Source of the DNA: Clostridiaceae bacterium
GTDB taxonomy: Bacteria > Bacillota > Clostridia > DSM-8532
Reading direction: 5' to 3'
Assembly (NCBI GenBank): GCA_012727625.1
Contig: JAAYGP010000250.1
Location: forward strand, 1-7,666
Length of the DNA: 7,666 nucleotides
Shown in pieces: positions 1 to 5,579 of the stretch (within the stretch, counting starts at the first letter, position 1; every line of letters begins with the position of its first letter). The translations under genes were made by a program, and so were the position numbers. The notes beneath the pieces were generated by a model. That model had not been told where the DNA came from and searched no databases. It saw only the letters and a program-made list of their open reading frames with translations.

Positions 1-1293
1 AAAAGCTGCAAGTCTGTTCCTTGCCGTATCCTCACTCCATTCCATGGCGTACCTTACTGTTTCCAGCATTGTCATCTCAGGCTTATCAAAATTTATAACC
101 TGGGGCAGGAAAGCATACTTAACGCTTTTCCCGATTTTTACCAGACCGCTGTCGGGACTGATGCTATTCGCAATAAAATTTAAAAGTGTTGTTTTCCCGC
201 AGCCGTTGGGACCAAGAAGTCCTATGCGATCGCCCCTTTGCACCTTTATTGTAATTCCTCTCACAACCTCATGGTCTCCATAGCTTTTTTCAACATCATT
301 TAAAATTATTATGTCTTTTCCGGAAAAAATTTTTTCCTTGAACCTGACGTTCATATCCCTTTCCATTACAGGCTTTTCTGTTTTTCTAAGCCATTCTATT
401 CTCTTTTCCATGACAAAGGCGCGCCTGTGCATAGCTTTATTATCAGCACGTTTCGCCCAGTCGTGCATTCTTTTTGCCGCTTCCTCAAGCTGGCGGATTT
501 TCCTTTGTTCCTGTTCGTACAGGGAAAGCTGCTTTTGATAGCGTTCCTCCCGCTCCTTTACATAGGCTGTATAATTTCCATTGTAAAAAACACCTTTACC
601 GTCTGCAATCTCAATTATTCTTGTTACAACCTTGTCCAGAAAATACCGGTCATGGGAAATAACAACCACAGTACCCTTAAAAGCAGCAAGGTATTCCTCA
701 AACCATTCGACTGCTTTCATGTCCAGATGGTTTGTAGGCTCATCAAGGAGCAAAATATCCGGCTTCCTTAAGATTATTCTGCCAAGGGTAACCCTTGTTC
801 GCTCGCCACCGCTTAACCTGTTAAAGGGCATGCTCAGCATTTTGCTGTCAATCTGCAGGCCGGTTGTTACCTTTGCCAGATCCTTCTTCATGGTATATCC
901 GCCCATTACCTCGAAACGGGTTTGCAATTCTCCATATCTTTTGACCAGTGTCGGCTCAGGTTTTAAGGCCATATCCGCCTCAAGTTTTCTCATTTCTTCA
1001 GAAAGGGCAATAAGACTTTCAAACCCGGTGTCCAAAACATCCCGCACGGTATAGCTGTCCGGAAAAACAGGATTTTGATCCAAAACTTCCAACTGACGGT
1101 TATCTGGTATAAGGATCTGGCCTTCTTCAAAAGGTTCTTTTTTTGTAAGCACCTTAAACAGGGTTGTTTTACCCGCACCGTTTTTACCAAGCAGGCCAAC
1201 CCTTTCACCCTCAAATATTTCAAAGGACATTCCTTTCAGGATATGATTTGCACCGTAATATTTATGCAAATCCTTTACTACAATGTCAGCCAT
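1..1293 (-). CDS. ABC-F family ATP-binding protein (3' end outside window)
   Basis: An unbroken reading frame of 431 codons starts at ATG 1291-1293 and runs off the left edge. It begins MADIVVKDLHKYYG; an in-frame TAA lies just upstream, so this is the first possible ATG. The first nucleotide-binding domain has Walker A GKNGAGKTT (residues 36-44), signature LSGGE (160-164), Walker B ILLLDEPTNHLD (180-191) and switch His in ISHDRYFLD (214). A charged, helical linker rich in Lys, Arg and Glu follows (about 241-312), then a second ATP domain with Walker A GPNGCGKTT (361-369). Two tandem ATPase domains without membrane segments and DEPTNHLD define ABC-F. Members are soluble and act on the ribosome as translation factors or antibiotic-protection proteins. 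The linker is not obviously extended, so I do not call resistance; subfamily is unassigned. The upstream AAGGG is about 19 nt from the ATG, an unusually weak ribosome site. The second signature and C-terminus are outside the window. Confidence 0.95.
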   Translation of the reverse strand, partial: MADIVVKDLHKYYGANHILKGMSFEIFEGERVGLLGKNGAGKTTLFKVLTKKEPFEEGQILIPDNRQLEVLDQNPVFPDSYTVRDVLDTGFESLIALSEEMRKLEADMALKPEPTLVKRYGELQTRFEVMGGYTMKKDLAKVTTGLQIDSKMLSMPFNRLSGGERTRVTLGRIILRKPDILLLDEPTNHLDMKAVEWFEEYLAAFKGTVVVISHDRYFLDKVVTRIIEIADGKGVFYNGNYTAYVKEREERYQKQLSLYEQEQRKIRQLEEAAKRMHDWAKRADNKAMHRRAFVMEKRIEWLRKTEKPVMERDMNVRFKEKIFSGKDIIILNDVEKSYGDHEVVRGITIKVQRGDRIGLLGPNGCGKTTLLNFIANSISPDSGLVKIGKSVKYAFLPQVINFDKPEMTMLETVRYAMEWSEDTARNRLAAF

Positions 1294-1340
1294 AATTTTT
1301 TATTTATGTTTACATTCCCTTCAAACCTGTTTCCTCGGTT

Positions 1341-1366
1341 AATAACTGTTTTTTAGCCCAACAGGC
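1341..1366. repeat. Imperfect direct repeat, copy 1
   Basis: This begins AATAACT, then a T-run, then AGCCC-N4-GGC. It matches 1485-1511 at 22 of 27 aligned positions with a one-base gap. Each copy can form a short GCC/GGC hairpin. Function is unknown; it may be a chance or decayed duplication. Confidence 0.4.
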
Positions 1367-1416
1367 TGAAAATACACTTTCTATGCCCGTTGCCTGCATA
1401 GTCACATGCTGTTCTC

Positions 1417-1422
1417 ATTATA
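1417..1422 (-). promoter_or_regulatory. Possible -10 box for the ABC-F gene
   Basis: A perfect TATAAT is read on the minus strand about 125 nt before the ABC-F start. No good -35 lies 16-18 nt upstream; the nearest candidate is TTACAG with a 19-nt spacer. A second weak option is TTGACC (1473-1478) with AAATAA (1450-1455), spaced 17 nt. I cannot choose between them. Confidence 0.25.
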
Positions 1423-1484
1423 GGCTTACTGTATCTGCTACCTGTAAGGTTATTTGTTTTTTCAGCACAACCGGTCAAGAATAC

Positions 1485-1511
1485 AATAACTTTATTTTAA
1501 GCCCATAAGGC
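1485..1511. repeat. Imperfect direct repeat, copy 2
   Basis: This is the second copy of the AATAACT...AGCCC-N4-GGC element found at 1341-1366, 144 bp away in the same orientation. See copy 1 for the comparison. Confidence 0.4.
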
Positions 1512-1547
1512 CATCCGGGTGGTAGCGTCACTATCCATCAACTTACG

Positions 1548-1578
1548 ATAAAAACAGGCTTTATACATCACCTGTTCT
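1548..1578 (-). terminator. Probable intrinsic terminator overlapping the araC-type stop codon
   Basis: On the minus strand, AACAGG near the end of the gene pairs with CCTGTT just past the stop codon, extendable to 8 bp with A-U and G-U pairs. The loop is 12 nt and a T-run follows directly. The left arm is inside the last codons of the regulator. The stem is short and the loop large, so it may be weak. Confidence 0.45.
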
Positions 1579-2469
1579 TGCCTTTTTTCTGTATTCAATC
1601 GGGGTCATCCCGGTTAATTTCTTAAATGTTTCGTTAAACCGCTGCTGGTTTGAATAACCAACCATCAGGGCGATATCGCTTGCCTTTTCGTCTGTCTGCG
1701 AAAGAAGCTCTTTTGCCCTTTCCACTCTTGTTCTTATCAGATAACTTATGGGAGAGAACCCTGTTTCTCTTTTAAAAATCCGGGTAAAATAGCTGGGGCT
1801 TAAAAAAACATACCTGCATATATCATTTAAACTTATATCTCTTTCAAAATAATCCTTAATGTATTGAACCGCAAGATTAACAAGTTCTTTTTGCTTTGGA
1901 TTGTCGTCGGTAATACTTCGCTCCCATTCAAGTTTAAGAGTGCGCGATATCATAACAAAAAGCTCAAGAACCAATAGATATACCAAAAACTCGCTGCCGA
2001 ACTTCTCATCGGCCTGCTCTGCCACAATCCGGTTCAAAAGTGTAATAATATCGTTTTTCTGGTTTACCTTAAGTTTTAAAAAGGGACCTGTATGATTTCC
2101 CGTAAAGAAATTTATAAAGTCTTCCAAAGATATCTCAGAAGGGTATAAGCTTCCCTTTTTATTCCCCGCTGTAAAAGAAAAATGCAGGACAATGAATTCA
2201 CAGCTGTTGTTGCCGGGAACTGTAAGCGTGTGGCTTTTATTTGGTTTAATTATTATAATGTCATTTGGCCCCATTGTTGATTTAATGCCCTCAATTTCAA
2301 ATATGGATATGCCTTTTTTTGCATAAACCATCTCGTAATATTGGTGCTGGCTTTGCGTTTGGGACCAGTCGGCGTCAAAATGGCGTTCTATGGAATTAAT
2401 AACGACCGGTAAATAACCGGAATTATCCATAAATTCTTTCCATGTTTTTGGAAGCAACTCAGTATCCAT
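1561..2469 (-). CDS. AraC/XylS-family transcriptional regulator with N-terminal cupin domain
   Basis: A 302-residue cytosolic DNA-binding regulator of typical family length. Residues about 38-100 look like the cupin-type ligand-binding fold (short beta segments such as ISIFEIEG and DIIIIKPNKSH). The C-terminal 100 residues are the AraC DNA-binding domain: first helix-turn-helix about 210-236 (SLNDICRYVFLSPSYFTRIF), second about 262-287 (ASDIALMVGYSNQQRFNETF), ending with the family motif GMTPIEYRKK. I chose the start MDTELLP because AAAGGCGG lies 7 nt upstream and because the promoter -10 box overlaps the longer alternative ATG at 2526, which would then not be transcribed. Such proteins usually respond to a sugar or other small molecule, often controlling a neighbouring transporter. 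No such target is adjacent here, so ligand and regulon are unknown. Confidence 0.93.
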   Translation of the reverse strand: MDTELLPKTWKEFMDNSGYLPVVINSIERHFDADWSQTQSQHQYYEMVYAKKGISIFEIEGIKSTMGPNDIIIIKPNKSHTLTVPGNNSCEFIVLHFSFTAGNKKGSLYPSEISLEDFINFFTGNHTGPFLKLKVNQKNDIITLLNRIVAEQADEKFGSEFLVYLLVLELFVMISRTLKLEWERSITDDNPKQKELVNLAVQYIKDYFERDISLNDICRYVFLSPSYFTRIFKRETGFSPISYLIRTRVERAKELLSQTDEKASDIALMVGYSNQQRFNETFKKLTGMTPIEYRKKARTGDV

Positions 2470-2476
2470 AACCACA

Positions 2477-2484
2477 CCGCCTTT
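2477..2484 (-). promoter_or_regulatory. Ribosome binding site deciding the araC-type start
   Basis: AAAGGCGG on the minus strand lies 7 nt before ATG 2467-2469. The upstream in-frame ATG at 2526 has no such site, so this supports the 302-aa protein over the 321-aa version. Confidence 0.6.
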
Positions 2485-2525
2485 CTTACTCTGTCCCCTT
2501 AAAACAGGCATCCCTGCTTTAACCA

Positions 2526-2554
2526 ATTATAGCATATGATCTTATTGTAGTCGA
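2526..2554 (-). promoter_or_regulatory. Housekeeping (sigma-A type) promoter of the araC-type gene
   Basis: The minus strand reads TCGACT (2549-2554), a 17-nt spacer, then a perfect TATAAT (2526-2531). The -35 matches TTGACA at 4 of 6 positions. The predicted start of transcription is near 2519, giving a leader of about 50 nt before the ATG at 2469. Confidence 0.65.
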
Positions 2555-2742
2555 ATGAGCATAAATTTCTTTTGATTTTACATGTATATGTATTACTGTT
2601 GCAGGTTCTGTTAAAAGATAGGTATCCCAGTCTATGCCGTTGGAAAACCAAATTGATTAGTGAACCATCTCCACTGTAAAAGAGGAGCCTCAAATTGTAT
2701 CATTTAAGTCTTAGGGTGGGTGTTTTCTTAAATTATGGTGAT
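2555..2742. other. Intergenic region upstream of the araC-type gene
   Basis: No gene with a credible ribosome site or codon pattern is visible. The only minus-strand frame here starts at TTG, is cysteine-rich and runs across the promoter of the regulator, so I treat it as chance. This stretch could hold regulator operators, but I see no clear paired half-sites. Confidence 0.5.
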
Positions 2743-2744
2743 TT

Positions 2745-2785
2745 AAAAAAGCGAGGTGTTATTCTTACAGAGTAACACCTCGCTT
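2745..2785 (-). terminator. Strong intrinsic terminator of the groESL operon
   Basis: A perfect 13-bp stem (2749-2761 with 2773-2785, core GCGAGGTGTTA) with an 11-nt loop is followed on the minus strand by six T residues (2745-2750). It lies about 85 nt beyond the groEL stop codon and points the same way. The plus strand has no T-run after the stem, so it looks one-directional. Confidence 0.92.
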
Positions 2786-2803
2786 GTTCATTTTGCCTTA
2801 GCT

Positions 2804-2851
2804 GGGGCATGGTTTATCGGGTTTTACTTTTTGGTTTCTTTACCCTGCCCC
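2804..2851 (-). other. Possible bulged hairpin in the groEL 3' untranslated region
   Basis: GGGGCA (2804-2809) pairs with TGCCCC (2846-2851), and directly inside, GGGT (2819-2822) pairs with ACCC (2842-2845), leaving a 9-nt one-sided bulge. It lies between the groEL stop and the terminator. It has no T-run, so it is not a terminator; it could protect the mRNA 3' end. This is structure by eye only. Confidence 0.3.
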
Positions 2852-2870
2852 TTTTATCAGTATATGTTTT

Positions 2871-4502
2871 TTACATCATACCCGGCATTCCGCCGCCCAT
2901 TCCTCCTCCGGGCATTGGGGGTTCTTTTTCCGGGATATCAGCAACAAGACTTTCTGTTGTTAATACCATTGAGGCAACTGATGCAGCGTTTTGCAGTGCA
3001 AAACGAGTTACTTTCGCCGGGTCAACAATACCAACCTCAAGCATGTTTACAAAGTCTTCAGCCATAACATCAAAGCCTATTCCCGGATCACTCTTCTTAA
3101 CCTTGTCAACAATAACCGAGCCTTCCAGTCCTGCATTATCCACAATCTGGCGAACCGGTTCTTCCAGAGCCTTTTCAATGATCCTGGCTCCTGTTTTTTC
3201 ATCGCCAGTCAGTTTTTCAACCAGTTCTGAAACCTTTGGAATGACATTAATGTATGCTGTTCCTCCACCGGATACGATACCCTCTTCAACAGCGGCGCGG
3301 GTAGCGGCAAGGGCATCTTCAATTCTGAGTTTCTTTTCCTTCATTTCTGTTTCAGTGGCAGCGCCAACCTGAATAACAGCAACTCCGCCTGAAAGTTTTG
3401 CTAATCTTTCCTGGAGCTTTTCACGATCAAAATCTGATGTTGTTTCTTCAATCTGTGATTTAATTGAAGCGATTCTGTCTTTAATATCCTTCTGATCGCC
3501 TGCTCCGTCAACAATTATCGTGTTTTCCTTCTGAACTACAACTTTAGAGGCGCGTCCAAGTTGATCAATGGAGGTTTCCTTTAATTCCAGACCAAGCTCT
3601 TCGGTAATAACCTGGCCACCGGTTAATATCGCAATGTCACGGAGCATTTCCTTTCTTCTGTCACCAAAGCCCGGTGCTTTTACCGCTACGCACATAAATG
3701 TTCCTCTTAATTTATTAAGAACGATTGTTGCAAGGGCTTCGCCTTCAACATCTTCAGCTATGATAAGCAGTTTCTTGCCCTGCTGTACGATTTGTTCAAG
3801 GATGGGCAGAATATCCTGAATGTTTGTGATTTTCCTGTCTGTAATAAGGATATATGGTTCTTCCAATACAGCTTCCATTTTATCTGTATCGGTCACCATG
3901 TATGATGATATATAACCACGGTCAAATTGCATTCCCTCAACAACTTCAAGGCTTGTTCCCATGGTTTTTGATTCTTCAACTGTAATAACGCCGTCATGGG
4001 TTACCTTTTCCATTGCGTCCGCAATCAAGGCTCCGATTTCTTCATCATTCGCGGAAATGGACGCTACTCTTGCTATATCTTCTTTTCCTTTAACTTTACG
4101 GCTTATTTCCTCGATTCCTTTAACCGCAGCATCAACAGCTTTGCTTATACCTCTTTTTAATATCATCGGATTTGCACCGGCTGCTACATTTTTCAGACCC
4201 TCACGTATAATAGCCTGTGCAAGGAGGGTTGCGGTTGTTGTACCATCACCTGCAACATCATTTGTTTTGGTTGCAACTTCCTTAACAAGTTGAGCACCCA
4301 TATTTTCGTAAGGATCTTCAAGTTCTATTTCTTTTGCAATGGTAACACCATCATTTGTTATTATCGGAGATCCGAACTTCTTGTCTAAAACTGCATTTCT
4401 TCCTTTAGGTCCCAATGTCATCTTAACTGTGTCAGCCAACTTGTTGACACCTGTTTCCAAGGCTTTTCTGGCTTCTTCCTTAAAAATTATCTGCTTTGCC
4501 AT
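2871..4502 (-). CDS. groEL: Chaperonin GroEL (Hsp60)
   Basis: A complete 543-residue group I chaperonin of normal length. It forms the double-ring folding chamber that encloses unfolded proteins with GroES as lid, using ATP, in the cytosol. Visible hallmarks are TLGPKGRN (29-36), NDGVTIAKEIEL (50-61), GDGTTTAT (85-92, ATP-binding Asp86), KAPGFGDRRKEML (275-287), EDALAATRAAVEEG (395-408, catalytic Asp396), SGGGTA (411-416) and the flexible Gly-Met tail ending GGGMGGGMPGMM. The start MAKQ is chosen because the ribosome site AAGGAGGG lies 7 nt upstream; the ATG two codons earlier (4508) leaves almost no spacing. It is the second gene of the operon, 13 nt after groES, and shares its CIRCE control. 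Nothing is missing or broken. Confidence 0.99.
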   Translation of the reverse strand: MAKQIIFKEEARKALETGVNKLADTVKMTLGPKGRNAVLDKKFGSPIITNDGVTIAKEIELEDPYENMGAQLVKEVATKTNDVAGDGTTTATLLAQAIIREGLKNVAAGANPMILKRGISKAVDAAVKGIEEISRKVKGKEDIARVASISANDEEIGALIADAMEKVTHDGVITVEESKTMGTSLEVVEGMQFDRGYISSYMVTDTDKMEAVLEEPYILITDRKITNIQDILPILEQIVQQGKKLLIIAEDVEGEALATIVLNKLRGTFMCVAVKAPGFGDRRKEMLRDIAILTGGQVITEELGLELKETSIDQLGRASKVVVQKENTIIVDGAGDQKDIKDRIASIKSQIEETTSDFDREKLQERLAKLSGGVAVIQVGAATETEMKEKKLRIEDALAATRAAVEEGIVSGGGTAYINVIPKVSELVEKLTGDEKTGARIIEKALEEPVRQIVDNAGLEGSVIVDKVKKSDPGIGFDVMAEDFVNMLEVGIVDPAKVTRFALQNAASVASMVLTTESLVADIPEKEPPMPGGGMGGGMPGMM

Positions 4503-4509
4503 TCTCATT

Positions 4510-4518
4510 CCCTCCTTA
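4510..4518 (-). promoter_or_regulatory. groEL ribosome binding site overlapping the groES stop
   Basis: TAAGGAGGG on the minus strand contains the groES stop codon TAA and the groEL Shine-Dalgarno sequence. Seven nt separate it from ATG 4502 (MAKQ). The overlap suggests ribosomes ending on groES are well placed to start groEL. Confidence 0.85.
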
Positions 4519-4788
4519 TTCTACTACTGCAAGGATATCATTTTGCTTTAAGATGGTGTACTCCACTCCATCTATTTTTACTTCAGTCCCTGCATACTTG
4601 CTGATAAGCACTCTGTCGCCTACTTTAACTTCAATTTTTACTTCATCCGTACCAGGGCCTACTGCCTTAACTTCAGCAATCTGTGGCTTTTCCTTTGCAG
4701 AACCCGGAAGGACTATCCCGCTTTTCGTGGTTTCTTCAGCTTCGATCATTTTAACTACCACTCTGTCAGCCAAAGGCTTAATGTTCAT
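4516..4788 (-). CDS. groES: Co-chaperonin GroES (Hsp10)
   Basis: A complete 90-residue co-chaperonin, slightly shorter than the usual 94-97. Seven copies form the lid that closes the GroEL cage during ATP-driven folding. Family marks are the opening IKPLADRVVVK (3-13), the mobile loop that docks onto GroEL with GIVLPG (24-29), the beta-barrel stretch VGPGTDEV (43-50) and VKVGDRVLISKYAGTEV (55-71), and the end VEYTILKQNDILAV. AAGGAGGG lies 6 nt before the ATG. It is the first gene of the operon, and its stop codon lies inside the groEL ribosome site. Expression should rise on heat or protein stress, when HrcA leaves the CIRCE site upstream (known for this operon type; HrcA itself is not in the window). 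Confidence 0.98.
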   Translation of the reverse strand: MNIKPLADRVVVKMIEAEETTKSGIVLPGSAKEKPQIAEVKAVGPGTDEVKIEVKVGDRVLISKYAGTEVKIDGVEYTILKQNDILAVVE

Positions 4789-4841
4789 AGTATACCCTCC
4801 TTATTGATTACCGGCATCACCGGTCTTGTATTGTCAAAATG

Positions 4842-4868
4842 TTAGCACTCGATGTAGTCGAGTGCTAA
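4842..4868. promoter_or_regulatory. CIRCE operator (HrcA binding site)
   Basis: A perfect match to the CIRCE consensus TTAGCACTC-N9-GAGTGCTAA. The two ends of the 9-nt spacer also pair, so the arms are 11 bp with a 5-nt centre. It covers the predicted groESL transcription start, where the repressor HrcA would block initiation. In the transcript it can also form a 5' leader hairpin. Confidence 0.98.
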
Positions 4869-4872
4869 TACA

Positions 4873-4901
4873 ATATTAAATAAATTTTGGTTAGCAGGCA
4901 A
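4873..4901 (-). promoter_or_regulatory. groESL promoter (sigma-A type)
   Basis: The minus strand reads TTGCCT (4896-4901), 17 nt, TAATAT (4873-4878), each matching the consensus at 4 of 6 positions. The start of transcription is predicted near 4866, inside CIRCE. Spacing and operator placement support it more than the box sequences do. Confidence 0.6.
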
Positions 4902-5141
4902 ATTTATTAACACCATGTATTTAGTCAAAAATCGTGTTTTTAATAAATTATCTTTCATTATTGTGTCCACACTTGTGTTTTCTCTGTTTTTCTTTGTTTT
5001 TTGTTAAAATAACAACCAGATATAGCTAATAAAGCATAACATTATTATAATTGTGTGTTTTTGAGCCGAAATATCCCTGCGGTTCATCTTAGTTTATGCG
5101 AGGTGTGCGCAGGATAAATCAAAAAAATTTAAAATTGCATC
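4902..5141. other. Divergent intergenic region between groESL and the sigma cluster
   Basis: An AT-rich, T-tract-rich stretch with no convincing gene. It has a TATAAT on the plus strand (5046-5051) without a usable -35, and a short inverted repeat TTGTTA/TAACAA (5001-5015) without terminator character. It presumably separates the leftward groESL promoter from the rightward cluster. Confidence 0.5.
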
Positions 5142-5167
5142 AACACTTTTAGTTTTTCATTCGTTAT
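5142..5167 (+). promoter_or_regulatory. Candidate ECF-type promoter for the 89-aa gene and sigma cluster
   Basis: AAC (5142-5144, in ATCAAC), a 17-nt T-rich spacer (5145-5161) and CGTTAT (5162-5167) resemble Bacillus-type ECF promoters, which use a -35 ending in AAC, a spacer of about 16-17 nt and a -10 starting CGT. The predicted transcript would begin near 5173, shortly before the ribosome site at 5187. A housekeeping reading is also possible because TATAAA (5165-5170) is a fair -10, but no -35 hexamer lies at the right distance. Confidence 0.35.
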
Positions 5168-5186
5168 AAAGGTAAAGACACGAAAA

Positions 5187-5191
5187 AGGGG
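5187..5191 (+). promoter_or_regulatory. Ribosome binding site of the 89-aa gene, with a dead-end ATG behind it
   Basis: AGGGG lies 11 nt before the chosen ATG at 5203, a rather long spacing. A nearer ATG at 5192 directly abuts the site and reads only Met-Asn-Leu-stop, its TAA overlapping the true ATG (TAATG). It is too close to the site to be a good start, but it could influence initiation. Confidence 0.45.
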
Positions 5192-5202
5192 ATGAATTTA
5201 TA

Positions 5203-5472
5203 ATGGACATTAACGGATGGAACTATTGGATGAACAACAGGGAAATTTCAAAAATGGAATACAGTCTCAATGAAATAAATATCAAAGGTTTAAACAAAAA
5301 AGAACTCCTTGAATTTAAGGATTTGGAAAACCAGCACGATGAGCAGAAGCCGGAGCGGAAAAGAACAGGCAATCCTGTGTACAGAAACGGTGGCCGTATA
5401 AATCCACCAAGGAAAATGTTTAAGAGGTTAAAGCCCGGAACGATAAACTTCCCTGCCCGCGCGGACATGTAA
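5203..5472 (+). CDS. Uncharacterised small basic protein, 89 aa
   Basis: I do not recognise this protein. It begins MDINGWNYWMNN and has a charged, probably helical middle (NKKELLEFKDLENQHDEQK, about 31-49). The C-terminal half is rich in Lys, Arg, Pro and Gly (for example NGGRINPPRKMFKRLKPG, about 62-79), with no cysteine, signal peptide or membrane segment. It is likely a soluble cytosolic protein, possibly nucleic-acid or protein binding judging only by charge. It reads in the same direction as the sigma gene 107 bp downstream, with no clear terminator between, so it may be the first gene of that cluster. Support for it being real is the ribosome site, the upstream promoter candidate and plausible codon use. 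A frame on the opposite strand over the same bases is less plausible because it lacks a ribosome site. Confidence 0.65.
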   Translation: MDINGWNYWMNNREISKMEYSLNEINIKGLNKKELLEFKDLENQHDEQKPERKRTGNPVYRNGGRINPPRKMFKRLKPGTINFPARADM

Positions 5473-5476
5473 ACTC
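5458..5476 (+). repeat. Direct repeat copy 1 at the 3' end of the 89-aa gene
   Basis: CGCG-C-GGACATGTAAA-C-TC spans the last codons (Arg-Ala-Asp-Met-stop) and first bases after the stop. It matches 5520-5538 at 17 of 19 positions. Confidence 0.6.
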
Positions 5477-5517
5477 AGGTTGAGAATTTCCCGAAATAAT
5501 TAGAAACCTGCTTCTCA
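5476..5517 (+). promoter_or_regulatory. Two mutually exclusive short helices before the sigma gene
   Basis: CAGGTT (5476-5481) can pair with AACCTG (5505-5510), while TGAGAA (5481-5486) can pair with TTCTCA (5512-5517). The left arms share one base, and nesting is crossed, so both cannot form as a simple hairpin. There is no T-run, so it is not a terminator. It could be a transcript switch or chance; stems are only 6 bp. Confidence 0.25.
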
Positions 5518-5519
5518 TT

Positions 5520-5538
5520 CGCGAGGACATGTAAATTC
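5520..5538 (+). repeat. Direct repeat copy 2, between the 89-aa gene and the sigma gene
   Basis: CGCG-A-GGACATGTAAA-T-TC, 62 bp after copy 1. Read in one frame it gives Arg-Glu-Asp-Met-stop, nearly the tail of the 89-aa protein. It looks like the remnant of a duplicated gene end, or a repeated binding site. Confidence 0.6.
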
Positions 5539-5555
5539 GCCCGGGCAGATATCTG
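5539..5555. promoter_or_regulatory. Two adjoining palindromes upstream of the sigma gene
   Basis: GCCCGGGC (5539-5546) and CAGATATCTG (5546-5555) are perfect palindromes sharing one base, 24 bp before the sigma start. They could be a protein binding site. I know no regulator with this pattern. Confidence 0.25.
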
Positions 5556-5579
5556 AAAGAATACAAAAGGAGAGGCAGT

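Larger units (their letters stand above)
1294..1546. other. Intergenic region between abc-F and araC-type gene
   Basis: I see no convincing gene here. It holds an imperfect direct repeat (listed separately), a weak minus-strand promoter candidate, and small AGCCC/GGCT hairpins without a U-run on either strand, so they do not look like terminators. Confidence 0.6.

Noticed and set aside
632..1054. A 140-codon plus-strand frame over the ABC-F gene
   Set aside because: The opposite strand carries clear Walker, signature and DEPTNHLD motifs in these same bases.
990..1223. A 77-codon minus-strand frame
   Set aside because: It is in a different frame from the ABC-F protein on the same strand, which covers these bases without interruption; it is a shadow.
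2470..2526. A 19-residue N-terminal extension of the AraC-type protein starting at ATG 2526
   Set aside because: The TATAAT box occupies 2526-2531, so the extension would lie upstream of or at the transcript start, and a better ribosome site serves ATG 2469.
2541..2556. A 9-base match (TGTAGTCGA) between the AraC-type promoter and the CIRCE spacer
   Set aside because: The CIRCE arms TTAGCACTC/GAGTGCTAA are absent here, so it is coincidence.
2499..2693. A 64-codon minus-strand frame upstream of the AraC-type gene
   Set aside because: It starts at TTG without a ribosome site, crosses the promoter and has an implausible Cys/Asn-rich composition.
2809..3372. A 187-codon open frame on the plus strand opposite the end of groEL
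   Set aside because: It is antisense to a fully conserved GroEL, has low-complexity Ser/Pro/Thr content and no ribosome site. Similar antisense frames at 3961-4293 and 4496-4807 are rejected for the same reason.
4503..4508. An alternative GroEL start two codons upstream
   Set aside because: It leaves almost no gap to AAGGAGGG, and GroEL proteins begin Met-Ala-Lys.
4810..4824. ACCGG/CCGGT inverted repeat in the groES leader
   Set aside because: A 5-bp stem with a 5-nt loop and no T-run; too small to call a regulatory site.
5001..5015. TTGTTA/TAACAA inverted repeat
   Set aside because: It is AT-only with a 3-nt loop in T-rich DNA, which is expected by chance.
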